Shown one piece after another: positions 36,570-46,828 of a stretch of DNA of 64,000 bases. The position numbers and the translations under genes were made by a program. Origin of the DNA: Stachybotrys elegans (taxonomy: Eukaryota > Ascomycota > Sordariomycetes > Hypocreales > Stachybotryaceae). How positions within the stretch are numbered: the stretch's first letter is position 1; each line of letters starts with the position of its first letter. The stretch is taken from positions 124,001 to 188,000 of the forward strand of contig JAGPNK010000033.1 of assembly GCA_020746835.1 (NCBI GenBank), in the 5' to 3' direction. The notes below the pieces were generated by a model, which did no database searches, was not told the origin of the DNA, and saw only the letters and a program-made list of their open reading frames with translations.

Positions 36570-37673
36570 ATGAAGTTTTTCTCCTGTATTTTTGCTCTAG
36601 CTTCCGTTGCCATGGCCGCTCCTATGGAGCGGTCTGGTTCGGCTCTGGACGTCAAGCTTGAGATGGTTGGTAATACCAACGTGAAGGTTGTCATCACCAA
36701 TACTGGAGCGAGTAACCTTCGCCTGCTCAAGACGGGTAGTATTCTTGGCCATGTCCCTACACAGAGGCTTACTGTGTCCTCAAACTGTACGTTCCTAACA
36801 CCGCATTGGGATACTCGACTAATATTCTTTCCAGCTGAGGCTCTGGAGTTTGACGGGCCCAAGCTCTACATCTCACCATACAGTCTCACCAGCGAGAACT
36901 TTCAAGAGATTGCCGCATCTGAGTCTGTTGAAGTGACGATTGACATTGCTGAGGTCTACGATCTCTCTCGGGGTGGTAGCTTCAAGATATCAGGCGCCGG
37001 CTCCATTGGCTATGCAGAGGCCAACAGCACAACCCTCGTCGGCACCGTTCAGTTCAAGGCCGCGGACATTGAGGCTGAGATTGATGGTGATGAGGCTGCC
37101 TTTTCTCGCATTGCCTTCCACCAGAAGCGCACTCAGAAGCGAGCCATCCTCACCGAGTGCAGTGGTGACAAACTCGCAATCGCTGAAAGAGCACTCGGCA
37201 ACTGTGTCACGCTCGCTAGAGGTGCAGCTTCTGCCGCAGCTTCTGGTCCTGCTGCCAAGATGGAAGAGTACTTCAAGTCCTCGAGCGACGCAACCCGAGC
37301 CACAGTCACCGACGTCTTCAACCGCATCATCTCCGAATGCGGCTCTACCAACGCCGGCGTCTCTCGCATGTTTTGCAGTGATCCTTACAACTACTGCAGC
37401 TCGGCTACTGCATATACCGTGCCATGGGAGAGCTATACCGCCTTCTGTGACAGTTGGTTCTTTGGCGGCTGGGAGGACCTTAGCGGCACATGCCACCAAG
37501 CCGATAGGGCCAGCATCGCTCTCCATGAGATGACACATCTAAGCGAGATCAAGGGAACCGATGACTACAGCTGTTACGGTTACGACTGTGTTCTTGGGCT
37601 CACCCCGGAGCAGAACATCAACCATGCCGACACCTACCTGAACTTTGCCAATGCCATCTATGTTGGTTGCTGA
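36570..37673 (+). CDS. Deuterolysin-type metallopeptidase (M35), secreted
   Basis: Neutral zinc endopeptidase, about 351 aa. Exons are 36570-36786 and 36835-37673, with a 48-bp intron starting GTACGT. A signal peptide (about residues 1-17) ends at MAA. A pro-region of about 150 residues follows and ends at dibasic sites (QKRTQKRA), as for Kex2 maturation. The mature part has the aspzincin signature: ALHEMTHLSEIKG with the two zinc His and catalytic Glu, then GTDDYSCYGY with the third-ligand Asp. Several Cys fit the disulfides of this family. The upstream frame is open to 36525, but the hydrophobic signal begins at 36570. Confidence 0.93.
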   Translation: MKFFSCIFALASVAMAAPMERSGSALDVKLEMVGNTNVKVVITNTGASNLRLLKTGSILGHVPTQRLTVSSNCTFLTPHWDTRLIFFPAEALEFDGPKLYISPYSLTSENFQEIAASESVEVTIDIAEVYDLSRGGSFKISGAGSIGYAEANSTTLVGTVQFKAADIEAEIDGDEAAFSRIAFHQKRTQKRAILTECSGDKLAIAERALGNCVTLARGAASAAASGPAAKMEEYFKSSSDATRATVTDVFNRIISECGSTNAGVSRMFCSDPYNYCSSATAYTVPWESYTAFCDSWFFGGWEDLSGTCHQADRASIALHEMTHLSEIKGTDDYSCYGYDCVLGLTPEQNINHADTYLNFANAIYVGC

Positions 37674-38091
37674 CGAAGGTAGGATAGTGACCTACAGAAT
37701 TTTGAATACACAGTGGCGTATTTAACGTCTTTGAGTGCCGCAGTAAAGTAAATATCAGGTGATTGATGGAGTGTGTTCTCGCTTGCTTTATACACCTGTA
37801 CATCTGCCAACAAAATTTCACAGAGCAGCACGAAGGTTAGAATGACGCAAATAATGGTAGCTTTTGTAGCTTAAATGAACAATATAAAGTCAAATAACGA
37901 ATAGCAATAACATTAAAACTTCCAAACCCCTCTTCTAGCCCAAACCAAACCTTCATTGGCGACCTTTATATGTCTTATAAAGACAAGACTTCCTGCTCTC
38001 TTCCAACCTTCACCTCTATCGTTGTCAACCTTGACCATGTCCTGTTCTTGCTTGATCAAGCAAGCTGCTGAGCCAGGAAAGGATAAGCCCT
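37674..38091. other. Intergenic between convergent genes
   Basis: About 420 AT-rich bases between the 3' ends of the deuterolysin and arrestin-like genes. Nothing else seen. Confidence 0.5.
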
Positions 38092-39468
38092 TTACGTACG
38101 GCCAAGAGCAGCCTGGTAGGCCAGCCAGGAGTTAAGGTCATGGTCTAATGCATCAACTGCCGTAAAAGGTGGCGGTGCTTCATCAGGTGGCGGTGCTTCA
38201 TCAGGGGGCGGTGCTTCGTCAGGGGGCGGCCTAATCCATGACTCTCGCCGCTCCGGCGCCTGTAGCCCCGTGGGTGCGGGTGCCATTGATTCCGCGACCT
38301 TTTCGGGATGGACCGCATCCAGGATTCGCACAGGGATCCGCATGCCCTCGAAAACGAACGGGATATTGCAGAGTTCAACCTCGGCGTCAATCACAAAGCA
38401 GTTCCTGTGCCGGACATGGAGATCGATATCGGGAACAATGTTATTTTTCGACTCCATGTTTGGATTCCCCTCGTAGCCAAGGCGAAAGTTGAGTAGCGCC
38501 CCCATGTCGATCGATGTATTCTGCCGCCACCGCGTGAAAAATGGTATGAAGACTTCGTTGTGTAGCAAATAATCGTGCGCTGACAGAACCTCCTGTTCGT
38601 AAGAATCGGTGTCCAACCACCTGTGCGAGAAATCTGGAGCCACGGGCTTGATTTTCACTACCAGCTTTTTAAGTCGTACTTTCGGAGGCCTTTCCTGGAG
38701 ACTCTCAGTCGTTTTGTTGTAGATGGCCACAGAGAGATACAACGGTATGGTGCCCCAATTGCCCTCAAATCCAGGCGTCTCAAGCTGTATAACATCTGGG
38801 GTCCGAACAAAGAAGTGAAAGTGAACCAGAGGAAAGTGGCGGATACCAAAACTTGCCATGATTTTGTCCACGACGGTCGTCTTCCGATCTTCCATACCTG
38901 GGAGGAAGCGCCTGGACTTTACACCAATGCACGCGTCCTGGGAGGCGAAGGTGGCGGGGATGATGGCTCGATCGCTGCGATATGTCCTCAGGGTGATAGG
39001 GATGGGTGCCCTGAACTGTCCGACCGCTGCTCCTTCACCATAGATGTTTATCTCGGCGCGAACCCAGTAGCGAATCCAATTGTAGACGACATTGGAGCGC
39101 ACGTCAAGTGACGCTGGAAGATCCTTCCAGCGTTCATCTCCGTAGAGGTTGCACTGCCCGGTGGAGATTCGTAAAGTGAATGGCCAAATGACGGGATCGG
39201 TCGATGTTTCCTCGTTGGCATCATTTGGGTGATGAAGCGGTCCGTCGAAGATGGTCATTTCGCGACCCGGTAAGATGCTTATTGTTTTTATTGTCGCTGC
39301 GTTGTTTACCCAAGCCTCGCCAAAGATGTTTACCGAAACGCGGACACGTGGGCTCACGACGGCGGCCTTTCGAACGACTTGGCCTGTGATGACTTCTCCG
39401 GGGACATAAATTCTGTCTGTTCTGAGCAATTGGATCTCCGCTGTGGGAGTTCCGCAAACTACTGTCAT
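38092..39468 (-). CDS. Arrestin-like protein with C-terminal PPPDEA repeat
   Basis: Single-exon gene of 458 aa with no signal peptide or membrane segment. The N-terminal part reads like an arrestin_N beta-sandwich: AEIQLLRTDRIYVPGEVITGQV with the typical Y-x-x-G-E turn, then PFTLRI and LPASLDVR. A second sandwich follows (VIQLETPGFEGNWGTIPLYLSV and further strands). Arrestin-related fungal proteins usually act as adaptors that bring ubiquitin ligase to membrane transporters through PY motifs. I see no PPxY motif here. Instead the tail holds three to four copies of PPPDEA, coded by an 18-bp tandem repeat. The function is therefore open. Confidence 0.7.
   Translation of the reverse strand: MTVVCGTPTAEIQLLRTDRIYVPGEVITGQVVRKAAVVSPRVRVSVNIFGEAWVNNAATIKTISILPGREMTIFDGPLHHPNDANEETSTDPVIWPFTLRISTGQCNLYGDERWKDLPASLDVRSNVVYNWIRYWVRAEINIYGEGAAVGQFRAPIPITLRTYRSDRAIIPATFASQDACIGVKSRRFLPGMEDRKTTVVDKIMASFGIRHFPLVHFHFFVRTPDVIQLETPGFEGNWGTIPLYLSVAIYNKTTESLQERPPKVRLKKLVVKIKPVAPDFSHRWLDTDSYEQEVLSAHDYLLHNEVFIPFFTRWRQNTSIDMGALLNFRLGYEGNPNMESKNNIVPDIDLHVRHRNCFVIDAEVELCNIPFVFEGMRIPVRILDAVHPEKVAESMAPAPTGLQAPERRESWIRPPPDEAPPPDEAPPPDEAPPPFTAVDALDHDLNSWLAYQAALGRT
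38168..38229. repeat. 18-bp coding minisatellite (PPPDEA units)
   Basis: Two identical 18-bp units (38168-38185 and 38186-38203), a third with two substitutions (38204-38221) and a partial fourth. The repeat is in frame inside the arrestin-like gene. Confidence 0.9.
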
Positions 39469-40037
39469 GGTGGGAAGTAGATTGATGCAAGATAGATGTG
39501 TAGACCCATTATGATGAGGGAAGTTGGCACTGTAGCAAGCTAGTAGTGAGCCAAGAAAGAGAGGGGGGGATTGTGCTGATTATTTATCTTTCCTAGAATG
39601 AAGACAATATTGCTTCGTAAATTGCAATAAGAGCACCGAGGTGGCGCAGCTCAGCAGGAGCATTCGATGGTAGGGGTGGGCAGAGCCTAACGGTCGATAC
39701 ACATGCTTTGGGCGTCAAGCCAAGAATCGCCAAGGCCAGCCAAGATATGGCCTGCTCTTCTAAAGGCCTGGACTCTCCCTAAAAGCCGATTTGGTTCGTG
39801 ATGCGGCATGGTCAGCCACACTTATTTGTCACCGTGGTCAGGAGACCAACCACTCAGCCTTAGGGATCCCGTCTATCCGGTGCGGTGGGCGTATTGTTGC
39901 GTCGTGGCATGGGGTGGTGTCTCGCCCTCCAATCAGCCCAACATTAAGCTCGTATGCCTCATTGGGAAGCTGAAGTGAACGAACGTTTTATTATGGTTCC
40001 ATCATCTCAAGACCACCCTACCATGTAGTCATCTCGT
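39469..40037. other. Intergenic, no gene seen
   Basis: About 570 bases holding the arrestin-like gene promoter and the 3' flank of the methyltransferase gene. Confidence 0.5.
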
Positions 40038-41103
40038 CTATTTCTGCTTCGCACGTGCCACAACGATCACGGCTTTGACAACTCTGGACCGGTCAAACCA
40101 CTCAAATAACCTCTGAGCCAGCTTGAAACCACCAAGGGAAATGCTATACTCGGCCAATGCTGCATCTTGTCTCTGGATAAATCCTGCGAGGCCAGAAAAG
40201 ACATGGTCCGTAATCTCACGCATGACAATAGACTCTGGCTCGAAACCACATTCTTCCAGCTGCTGCCGGTACTCGGGCTCCGTCATGAATGTCTTGACAG
40301 GGCACCTCATGATTATGCTGACGAGCCTTGCGAAAAATATGTCCTTCGCAGAGGCTTGGTCGTTGAGAATAAGATCGAATAGCATCAGATTGGCGTGCAG
40401 TTTGCTGGTAGCCAGCTGGAATACTGGCTTTCGGGATGGCTTAAAATGGTAGATGCAATCTAATGCAAGAAGCCATCTCTCGCTGAAGGCCTGATCAGAC
40501 AACGATTCCACGGACTCTGAGATTTGACGGTTCCACGTTTCCGGCCTCGCTGCATCGGCACAAAACAGATGAACCGCGCTCAACGTTTCTTGGCCCATCG
40601 CAGTGTGGGCAGTTACGTCGCGGTGGATGCGTCGCTGGGCGGCTCGAACTTGATACTGGTCCAAGGACAGGCCGACATACTGGAACCCGGACTTTTCCGC
40701 ATGCATTAGCTGGACCAGATCCCAGGTCTGGTCGCCGCAGCCAAACCCAAGATCAAGAATGGCTGTCTTTCCGCCATCACCTTTGGCGAAGCCTGCGGTA
40801 TTGATGACCTCGCGGAGAAGCGCGGCAGATGCCTCGGGGAAGTCTTCTATTGGCTCTCCTTGCTCATTCCTCCTATATGTTTGTCAGTAACTGGTACAGA
40901 CACATGATCGCTATGTCTCAGACATACCAATAGCCAACATTCATCCACATGCTCCGTAAGGGAGTCTTGATGTTGAGCTTCCAGTGGCCCAGACCATATT
41001 CATCCTGTCTAGTGGAGAGCAGTGCAGATGTTATGAATCCTACCAAGACAGCAGCCAGGAAACCAGCCAGGAAGCCTAAGCCAAAATCCTGGCTAGAAGG
41101 CAT
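40038..41103 (-). CDS. Membrane-anchored SAM-dependent methyltransferase
   Basis: About 336 aa from exons 41103-40928 and 40872-40038; the 55-bp intron starts GTATGT and ends ATAG. An N-terminal hydrophobic anchor (about residues 7-28, GFLAGFLAAVLVGFITSALL) precedes a class I methyltransferase fold. Motif I is ILDLGFGCGDQTWDL, and YVGLSLDQYQVRAA supplies the next acidic strand and helix. The long region after the Rossmann core resembles cyclopropane-fatty-acid-synthase or sterol/phospholipid-methyltransferase-like proteins. A lipid or small hydrophobic substrate at the endoplasmic reticulum or another membrane is plausible but unproven. Confidence 0.82.
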
Positions 41104-42285
41104 GATATTGATGAAAGGTGAAGGTCATCAACCAAGGTCCATTTCCAAGCTCAATGCCCCACATCAATTCCTGCACTGGATTCCTGCATATGCCGCTTAG
41201 TTGAATATTCGTCTACATATCTACCCTAGAGACAGAAAAGGTGATTGTTTCCCCTGAGGCAAAGCCTGAAGTCAACGAGCTGGCGAGCTTTTATCGTTTG
41301 CGGGAAAACTAATTGACTTCCTTAATCCTGGCGGCGGTATTCATTTTTTTTTCATCAATTTGAAGTAGTCTGTAGTCTGCTTTCGGTTGATACCCATGCA
41401 TCTGCCTTCATAACCCAAGGCGATGACACAACTCACATTCTCACATTGCGTGTTTGTACGTGTGCATTCAATATTTCGAGCCTATGAGCTGATACGTGAG
41501 CTTCACAGAAGCTTCCGTCCTTTACGTTACAGCGTGTATCAAGAGACTAATGTCGGATATACAAACTGCAGGCTTCCCTTACATCACACTTGATGACTGT
41601 GTGAGTCGTTAACTGCAGATTGTGTCAGATGACCTCGAGTTGGCTGTTCTGGGCCTGGGTCTTAGCCCTTGCATGCTGATGCCCACAAATTCACCATGAC
41701 GGCTCGCGCTTTCCATACAAATCCACAATGTCACATCTCCGTACCACGTTACAAGGCTGACTACTTCATCTTGCATCTTTCACAAAGTGCCCAGCACTGC
41801 TAGAGCTTCGTTCTACACACGGAGGTCTGGTCCGCTAGGGCTTACTGGAATCGGATCCAAAATTCGTCAAACTCCCCGCTGAGGGGCGTTAACCCACTGT
41901 TGGTATTTTGTATGCAAGCAGTGCCATGGGACAGAGGGTTAAGGTCGGCGACTGACATAAAAGTATTGGCAAAATGATATAGTCAGCGGCGATGCATTCC
42001 CACTCAAATGCTACCATACTGACTCTTATGCCCTAATCAGGCGTCCTTCCATCGTCCCACGTCGGCACAGCCGCGTCCTAGTCATTCGTGGCATCGCTCA
42101 GCTGAGCGGGGTTGATGCAACGTCGTGATCAGGCTGTTAGTTTCAACCTCATGTATTCAGACCAGGGCAAGAAGCTATAAGTACTGCCAGCCTTCCCGAA
42201 GTTGATTTTATTCTCACACCAATTACAGAACCCTAATCAGTTTCCAATAAACACATTCACAAACCCCCCTTCACTGTTTAGCGTC
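41104..42285. other. Long divergent intergenic region
   Basis: About 1.2 kb between the methyltransferase and the S9 peptidase gene, with no open frame of note. It includes a short T tract near 41345. Confidence 0.5.
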
Positions 42286-44811
42286 ATGACAACCCTGGAG
42301 AGGAGAATCGCCGACCAGACAAGGGTAACACCCCACTGGCTGCCCGGGAATGAGTCTCTATGGTACCTCCACAAGACGCCGGCTGGCAGACCTGAATTCG
42401 TCTTTGCGGACGGTCTGAATCAAGTCCGCCGACCCGCTTTTGACTATGAAAACGTCGTGGTCGAATTGAAGCGGCTTACGGGAATCGACATCGGACAAGA
42501 CGAGCTCGCTTTTAGCTGGATCGAGCTCGACACAGAGCAGAATGATATCCGTTTCCAGTTTGACGGCAAAAAGTGGCACTGTGGGCCGGATGGCAATGTG
42601 CAAGAGTGGGATGGAGAGTTTACGCAAAAGGATCCACGGTTCCTCGACGAAGAGATCCCCTCTGTTGGCGGTGGTGACTCCATCACAGTCAACTTTGTGA
42701 ATCTAACCACCACTACTGTGTCCTTGACTTGGATAAGTTTTGCCGGCGAGGGCATTTTCTATGCAAGGATCGAGGCCGGTGCATCCAGCCGTCTGGGCAC
42801 CTACTCTGGCCATGTATGGAGGATTGCCGAGGAATCGACTGGGAATGTCAAGGCCATCTACCAAGCACCCAATGCTGGATTTGATACCGTCTTTATCAGC
42901 GATGCCCGGACGAACGAGCTGTCTTCTCTCAACCAACCCCGTATTTTGGCCGCCAACGACATTGCGACTACAGAGCCCGATACAATTGCAGCTATCGAAC
43001 ACGTCCGGGCAATAGACCCTGCCAAAAAGGAAGTCATTAGCCTGGCCTCCCACGACGTGGAAGATGCATCCTCTCACCCCAGAGAAACCGCACGGGCTGG
43101 GAGAGAAGTTTATGTCTCGGCACACAACCTGTACCTTAGGGACTTGGACGGTTCTGAGACACCGCTGACCACCGACGGCTCCGTGAACAATGCTTTTGAT
43201 CGTGGGAGGATCTACATTTCCCCCACCGCTCAATTCGTTGTTGCATGGCAGTATGTCCCGGAACAAGAGCATATTGTTTATCTCGTCGAAACGTCACCAA
43301 GCGACCAGCTACAGCCAAAGCTGCAACGTCATCAGTATCTTAAGCCGGGCGATCGTGTCCGAGTCGACAGGCCTCGGCTCTTCCACTTGGATGAACGTCG
43401 CGAAGTATCAACTGACAATTCCCTCTTCGCCAACCCCTACTACCTGCGCGACATCGGGTGGAGCAAAGACGGGCAGGAATATCGTTTCATCTTCAACGAG
43501 CGAGGTCATCAACATTTGCGTGTGCTAGCAATTACACAAGATGGCACCGTCAGAGTGGTTGTCGAGGAAAGCAGCAACACCTTTATCCACTACTCCCAGA
43601 AAACATGGTGGCGGTGGCTTCAGGACACTGACGAGCTGCTCTGGGCTAGCGAGCGCAGCGGATATAACCACCTTTACCTCGTGGACATGAAGGGAGAGAA
43701 CTCTCTGCGTCCCATCACACAGGGAGAGTGGAATGTCTTCGAAGTCGAAACGGTGGACGAGGAGCAACGAAAGATGTGGATAAAAGCATATGGAGTGCTG
43801 GAGGGCGGCGAGCCTTACTACGCGTACCTCGTTAGGGTCAACTTTGATGGCTCTGACTTTCATGTTATTACGGACAACAACGGGGGTACGCATACGTGGG
43901 ACTGGTCGCCAGACCGACGATATCTTCTTGACTCCTGGTCGCGTGTAGACTGTCCACCACAGACGACGCTGAGGAATGTCGACGCGGATCGTTCCGTCTT
44001 TCTTGAAGGAATAGACCCAGAGACCTTGGTGGGTGAGCCCGAATGGACTCCACCAGAGAGATTCACGGCACCGGGTCGTGATGGCGAGACTCCCATATAT
44101 GGTATCATCGTGCGGCCAGCCAATTTCGACGCCAACAAGAGCTATCCTGTTATCGAGGACATCTACGCCGGCCCCCATGACTTCTTCACACCCAAGGCCT
44201 ACTCAACCTCGAGTGGACTGCGTGACTGGGCCAATCAAGGTTACATCATGGTCAAGATGGACGGCATGGGCACTTGCTGGCGCTCCAAGGCCTTCCACGA
44301 TGTGTGCTACAAGAACATCAAGGACGGCGGACTGCCGGACCGAATCGCGTGGATGAAGGCCGCGGCGAGCACTCGACCATGGATGGACATTAGCCGCGTG
44401 GGTATATTTGGAGGCTCGGCAGGCGGCCAGAACGCAGCGGCAGCAGTCCTCCACCACGGCGACTTCTACAAGGCTGCAGCCGCCGACTGCGGCTGCCACG
44501 ACAACCGCATGGACAAGATCTGGTGGAACGAGCAGTGGATGAGCTGGCCCGTGGACCAGTCGTACGTCGACTCGTCCAACGCCACGCACGTCGCCAACCT
44601 GACGGGCAAGCTCATGCTGCTTTGCGGCGAGCTCGACACCAACGTCGACCCGGCCTCGACGATGCAGCTGGTGGACGCCCTGAACAAGGCGGGCAAGGAC
44701 TATGAGCTGGTCTGGGTGCCTGGCGGAGGACATGGTGTTGGTGGGTCGGGATACCCTCTCCGTCGGCAAAGAGATTTCTTCCGACGACATCTTCTGTCGG
44801 GAAGTCAATAA
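42286..44811 (+). CDS. Dipeptidyl peptidase / prolyl oligopeptidase family (S9), cytosolic
   Basis: Single-exon gene of 841 aa. The N-terminal two thirds is a beta-propeller of the DPPIV_N type (YLRDIGWSKDGQEYRF; GGTHTWDWSPDRRYLLDSW). The C-terminal alpha/beta hydrolase domain has the nucleophile in GGSAGGQ (about Ser711), the Asp in GELDTNVDP (about 783) and the His in GGGHGV (about 815). Family enzymes release dipeptides from the N-terminus, often after Pro or Ala. There is no signal peptide or anchor from the ATG at 42286, and the upstream in-frame extension is not hydrophobic, so an intracellular enzyme is likely. Confidence 0.9.
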   Translation: MTTLERRIADQTRVTPHWLPGNESLWYLHKTPAGRPEFVFADGLNQVRRPAFDYENVVVELKRLTGIDIGQDELAFSWIELDTEQNDIRFQFDGKKWHCGPDGNVQEWDGEFTQKDPRFLDEEIPSVGGGDSITVNFVNLTTTTVSLTWISFAGEGIFYARIEAGASSRLGTYSGHVWRIAEESTGNVKAIYQAPNAGFDTVFISDARTNELSSLNQPRILAANDIATTEPDTIAAIEHVRAIDPAKKEVISLASHDVEDASSHPRETARAGREVYVSAHNLYLRDLDGSETPLTTDGSVNNAFDRGRIYISPTAQFVVAWQYVPEQEHIVYLVETSPSDQLQPKLQRHQYLKPGDRVRVDRPRLFHLDERREVSTDNSLFANPYYLRDIGWSKDGQEYRFIFNERGHQHLRVLAITQDGTVRVVVEESSNTFIHYSQKTWWRWLQDTDELLWASERSGYNHLYLVDMKGENSLRPITQGEWNVFEVETVDEEQRKMWIKAYGVLEGGEPYYAYLVRVNFDGSDFHVITDNNGGTHTWDWSPDRRYLLDSWSRVDCPPQTTLRNVDADRSVFLEGIDPETLVGEPEWTPPERFTAPGRDGETPIYGIIVRPANFDANKSYPVIEDIYAGPHDFFTPKAYSTSSGLRDWANQGYIMVKMDGMGTCWRSKAFHDVCYKNIKDGGLPDRIAWMKAAASTRPWMDISRVGIFGGSAGGQNAAAAVLHHGDFYKAAAADCGCHDNRMDKIWWNEQWMSWPVDQSYVDSSNATHVANLTGKLMLLCGELDTNVDPASTMQLVDALNKAGKDYELVWVPGGGHGVGGSGYPLRRQRDFFRRHLLSGSQ

Positions 44812-45121
44812 GTGTTGACATCAGAGAACGCGGTGATCGTTTAATATCGATAGACAATACTGATAGAGTACGTGCTTGGATTTTGATGATAGATACTAAT
44901 AAGCATTGCCTTACATTTTGAGACAACAATTTCCACACCTTGTTCGTGAGTCGTATTTGGAATAGGCATTTTTACAGTACCATGTCAGTAAGTTAAGATT
45001 TCAAGCGGGGGTGGCATGATTTTACATGGTGCAAGCGGAGATCGATCCTTCACTCTTTCATTCTGTCATCCTGTCATCATTCATCTTTAAATCACGCAAA
45101 TAGAGCTTGGGAGTTGCAAAC
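44812..45121. other. Intergenic, acetyltransferase promoter
   Basis: About 310 bases; nothing else recognised. Confidence 0.5.
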
Positions 45122-46281
45122 ATGCCACAGTCCATGCCGGTCACCATCAATGGACCAGACGGCCCGTTGGAGGCCATCCTCGGGGAAGCAACGTCGGCGC
45201 AGAGAGTTGCGTGCTGGGAACTCGCTAGTGTCGTGTTCGCCCCTCAGATTCCAGCCTCGCTATTCGTGGAACACCTCAAGACTATGTTCAATCACAAGCT
45301 AGTCCGCGACAATGGAGAGCGGTACTGGTGCATCTCGCGTGCAGACGATCCCATGACTGTCATGGCAATGTGCGGCACGATACGCCGGGCATTTCTTATC
45401 CGGGATAACGAATCGATGAGGGAGGAGGAGGGCTTTTGCATCTTCGCGGTGGCCACCCATATTCAATACAGACGGCTGGGGCTGGCGAAAATGATTATGA
45501 AATACGTCTCAGAGTGGCTGGATGGTGATGCGAGGGCCCCTGTGAGCATGCTGTATACCAGCGTAGGGGATGTAAGTAACTACGGGATGTGAGACTGAGC
45601 GACAGGTCAGACTGACGTGCGATGCAGTTCTATGTGAGCATGGGCTGGGAGATGCTGTCCGCGAATGCATCCACCATCAGAGCCTCGACTGGGTCGTTTG
45701 GGGAACCTTCCCAGTCAGGGTTACCATTCTCTCGGTTTCTCTCAGATGACGAGATGCCGGAACTGTGCGAGCGCGATGTGCAAGACTTGAAGGAAAGTTT
45801 TGAGAAAGTTAGTGTCGGCGCAGACGAGGTTCACCTTGCGGTTATTCCCAACCACGATATAATTTCCTACCTACATGAATGGGGTGATGTCGCTTCCGCC
45901 GGGATACAAGGGAAGACATCGCCCAACCATGGAGCGATCTGCGAAGCCGCCGACACGTGGATGACATGGCATCATCGCCTAGATAAGCTGGTTATAACGA
46001 GGGTACGAACTCCTCCGGGAAACAAGCCTGGCGATTCCGAGTCGCTTGCCAGCCTGCTCCTGCTTGCAGTGGATGAGGCTCGGAACTTGGGATTTTCTAC
46101 GATCGTGGTTTGGGAGCCGAGCGAGGGGTTGCTGCAGGCTCTGGAGCTCGTTAAGAATGACTCTACGATTGTTGTCGAAACAGCAGCGCGATCAAACAGC
46201 ATCACTTCTGTGCGGTGGAAGGGATCGAACCAGGCCAGGAAGACCATTCTGCATCTGAACGAGAACTACGCAGCCAGTTAG
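45122..46281 (+). CDS. GNAT acetyltransferase, LYC1-like
   Basis: About 367 aa from exons 45122-45571 and 45628-46281, joined across a 56-bp intron with GTAAGT. The first part shows a GNAT core: ATHIQYRRLGLAKMIMKYV contains the acetyl-CoA-binding R-R-x-G-x-A loop, and the splice gives SVGDFYVSMGWEM, the conserved end of the fold. The C-terminal part (from about residue 200) resembles the second domain of yeast LYC1-type proteins, which acetylate the epsilon-amino group of free lysine. A lysine-related role is suggested by the family, not shown by context. Confidence 0.82.
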
Positions 46282-46828
46282 ATTCGATGACAGGCAGTGC
46301 AACATTCGTCAAGTCGCTGCAGCAGTGGTGAGAACTGTGTTTGCATTGACAAGATTGGCCAGATGATGCCCGCAGTTCGTACAGATCTAGCACATTGTGC
46401 TATTGTCTGAGCAATGTTTACAATAGTAGTCGGTTTTGATGAGCTATTTAAGAAAGCATTACTTTAATAAAAAAAAAGATCGCCCAGTCGATTTGGCTAA
46501 AAATTAAAGACATCATGCAAGCGTTTGTTTCTAATTTTACAAAGCCAGTTGAGTGTAAGTGCCCATTGACACCGTGCCGGCTATATCTGCAAGGCATGAC
46601 CAAGTGGCAAGGGAGTGCTACTAAAGGCGTAACTTGCGTGGAACAATGCGTAATGGCTTACTAGTCATTTAAAGATGAGAAACGGACTATGCAGGACGTC
46701 TTGTGCTAGTGGTGAGGCCCAAAGCAGTCCCGATGCATGTACATCACTTCTAAGCTGAGCATCAGAGTCATCTTGCCATGGCACCGTGTGTAGTATAGTA
46801 CAGTGATCAAGGCAGAGGTCGTTTCTAT
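46282..46828. other. Intergenic between convergent genes
   Basis: About 550 bases with an A tract near 46470. No gene seen. Confidence 0.5.

Noticed and set aside
38168..38229. CRISPR-like or regulatory repeat
   Set aside because: The 18-bp units are in frame within a coding region and lack spacers; it is a coding minisatellite.
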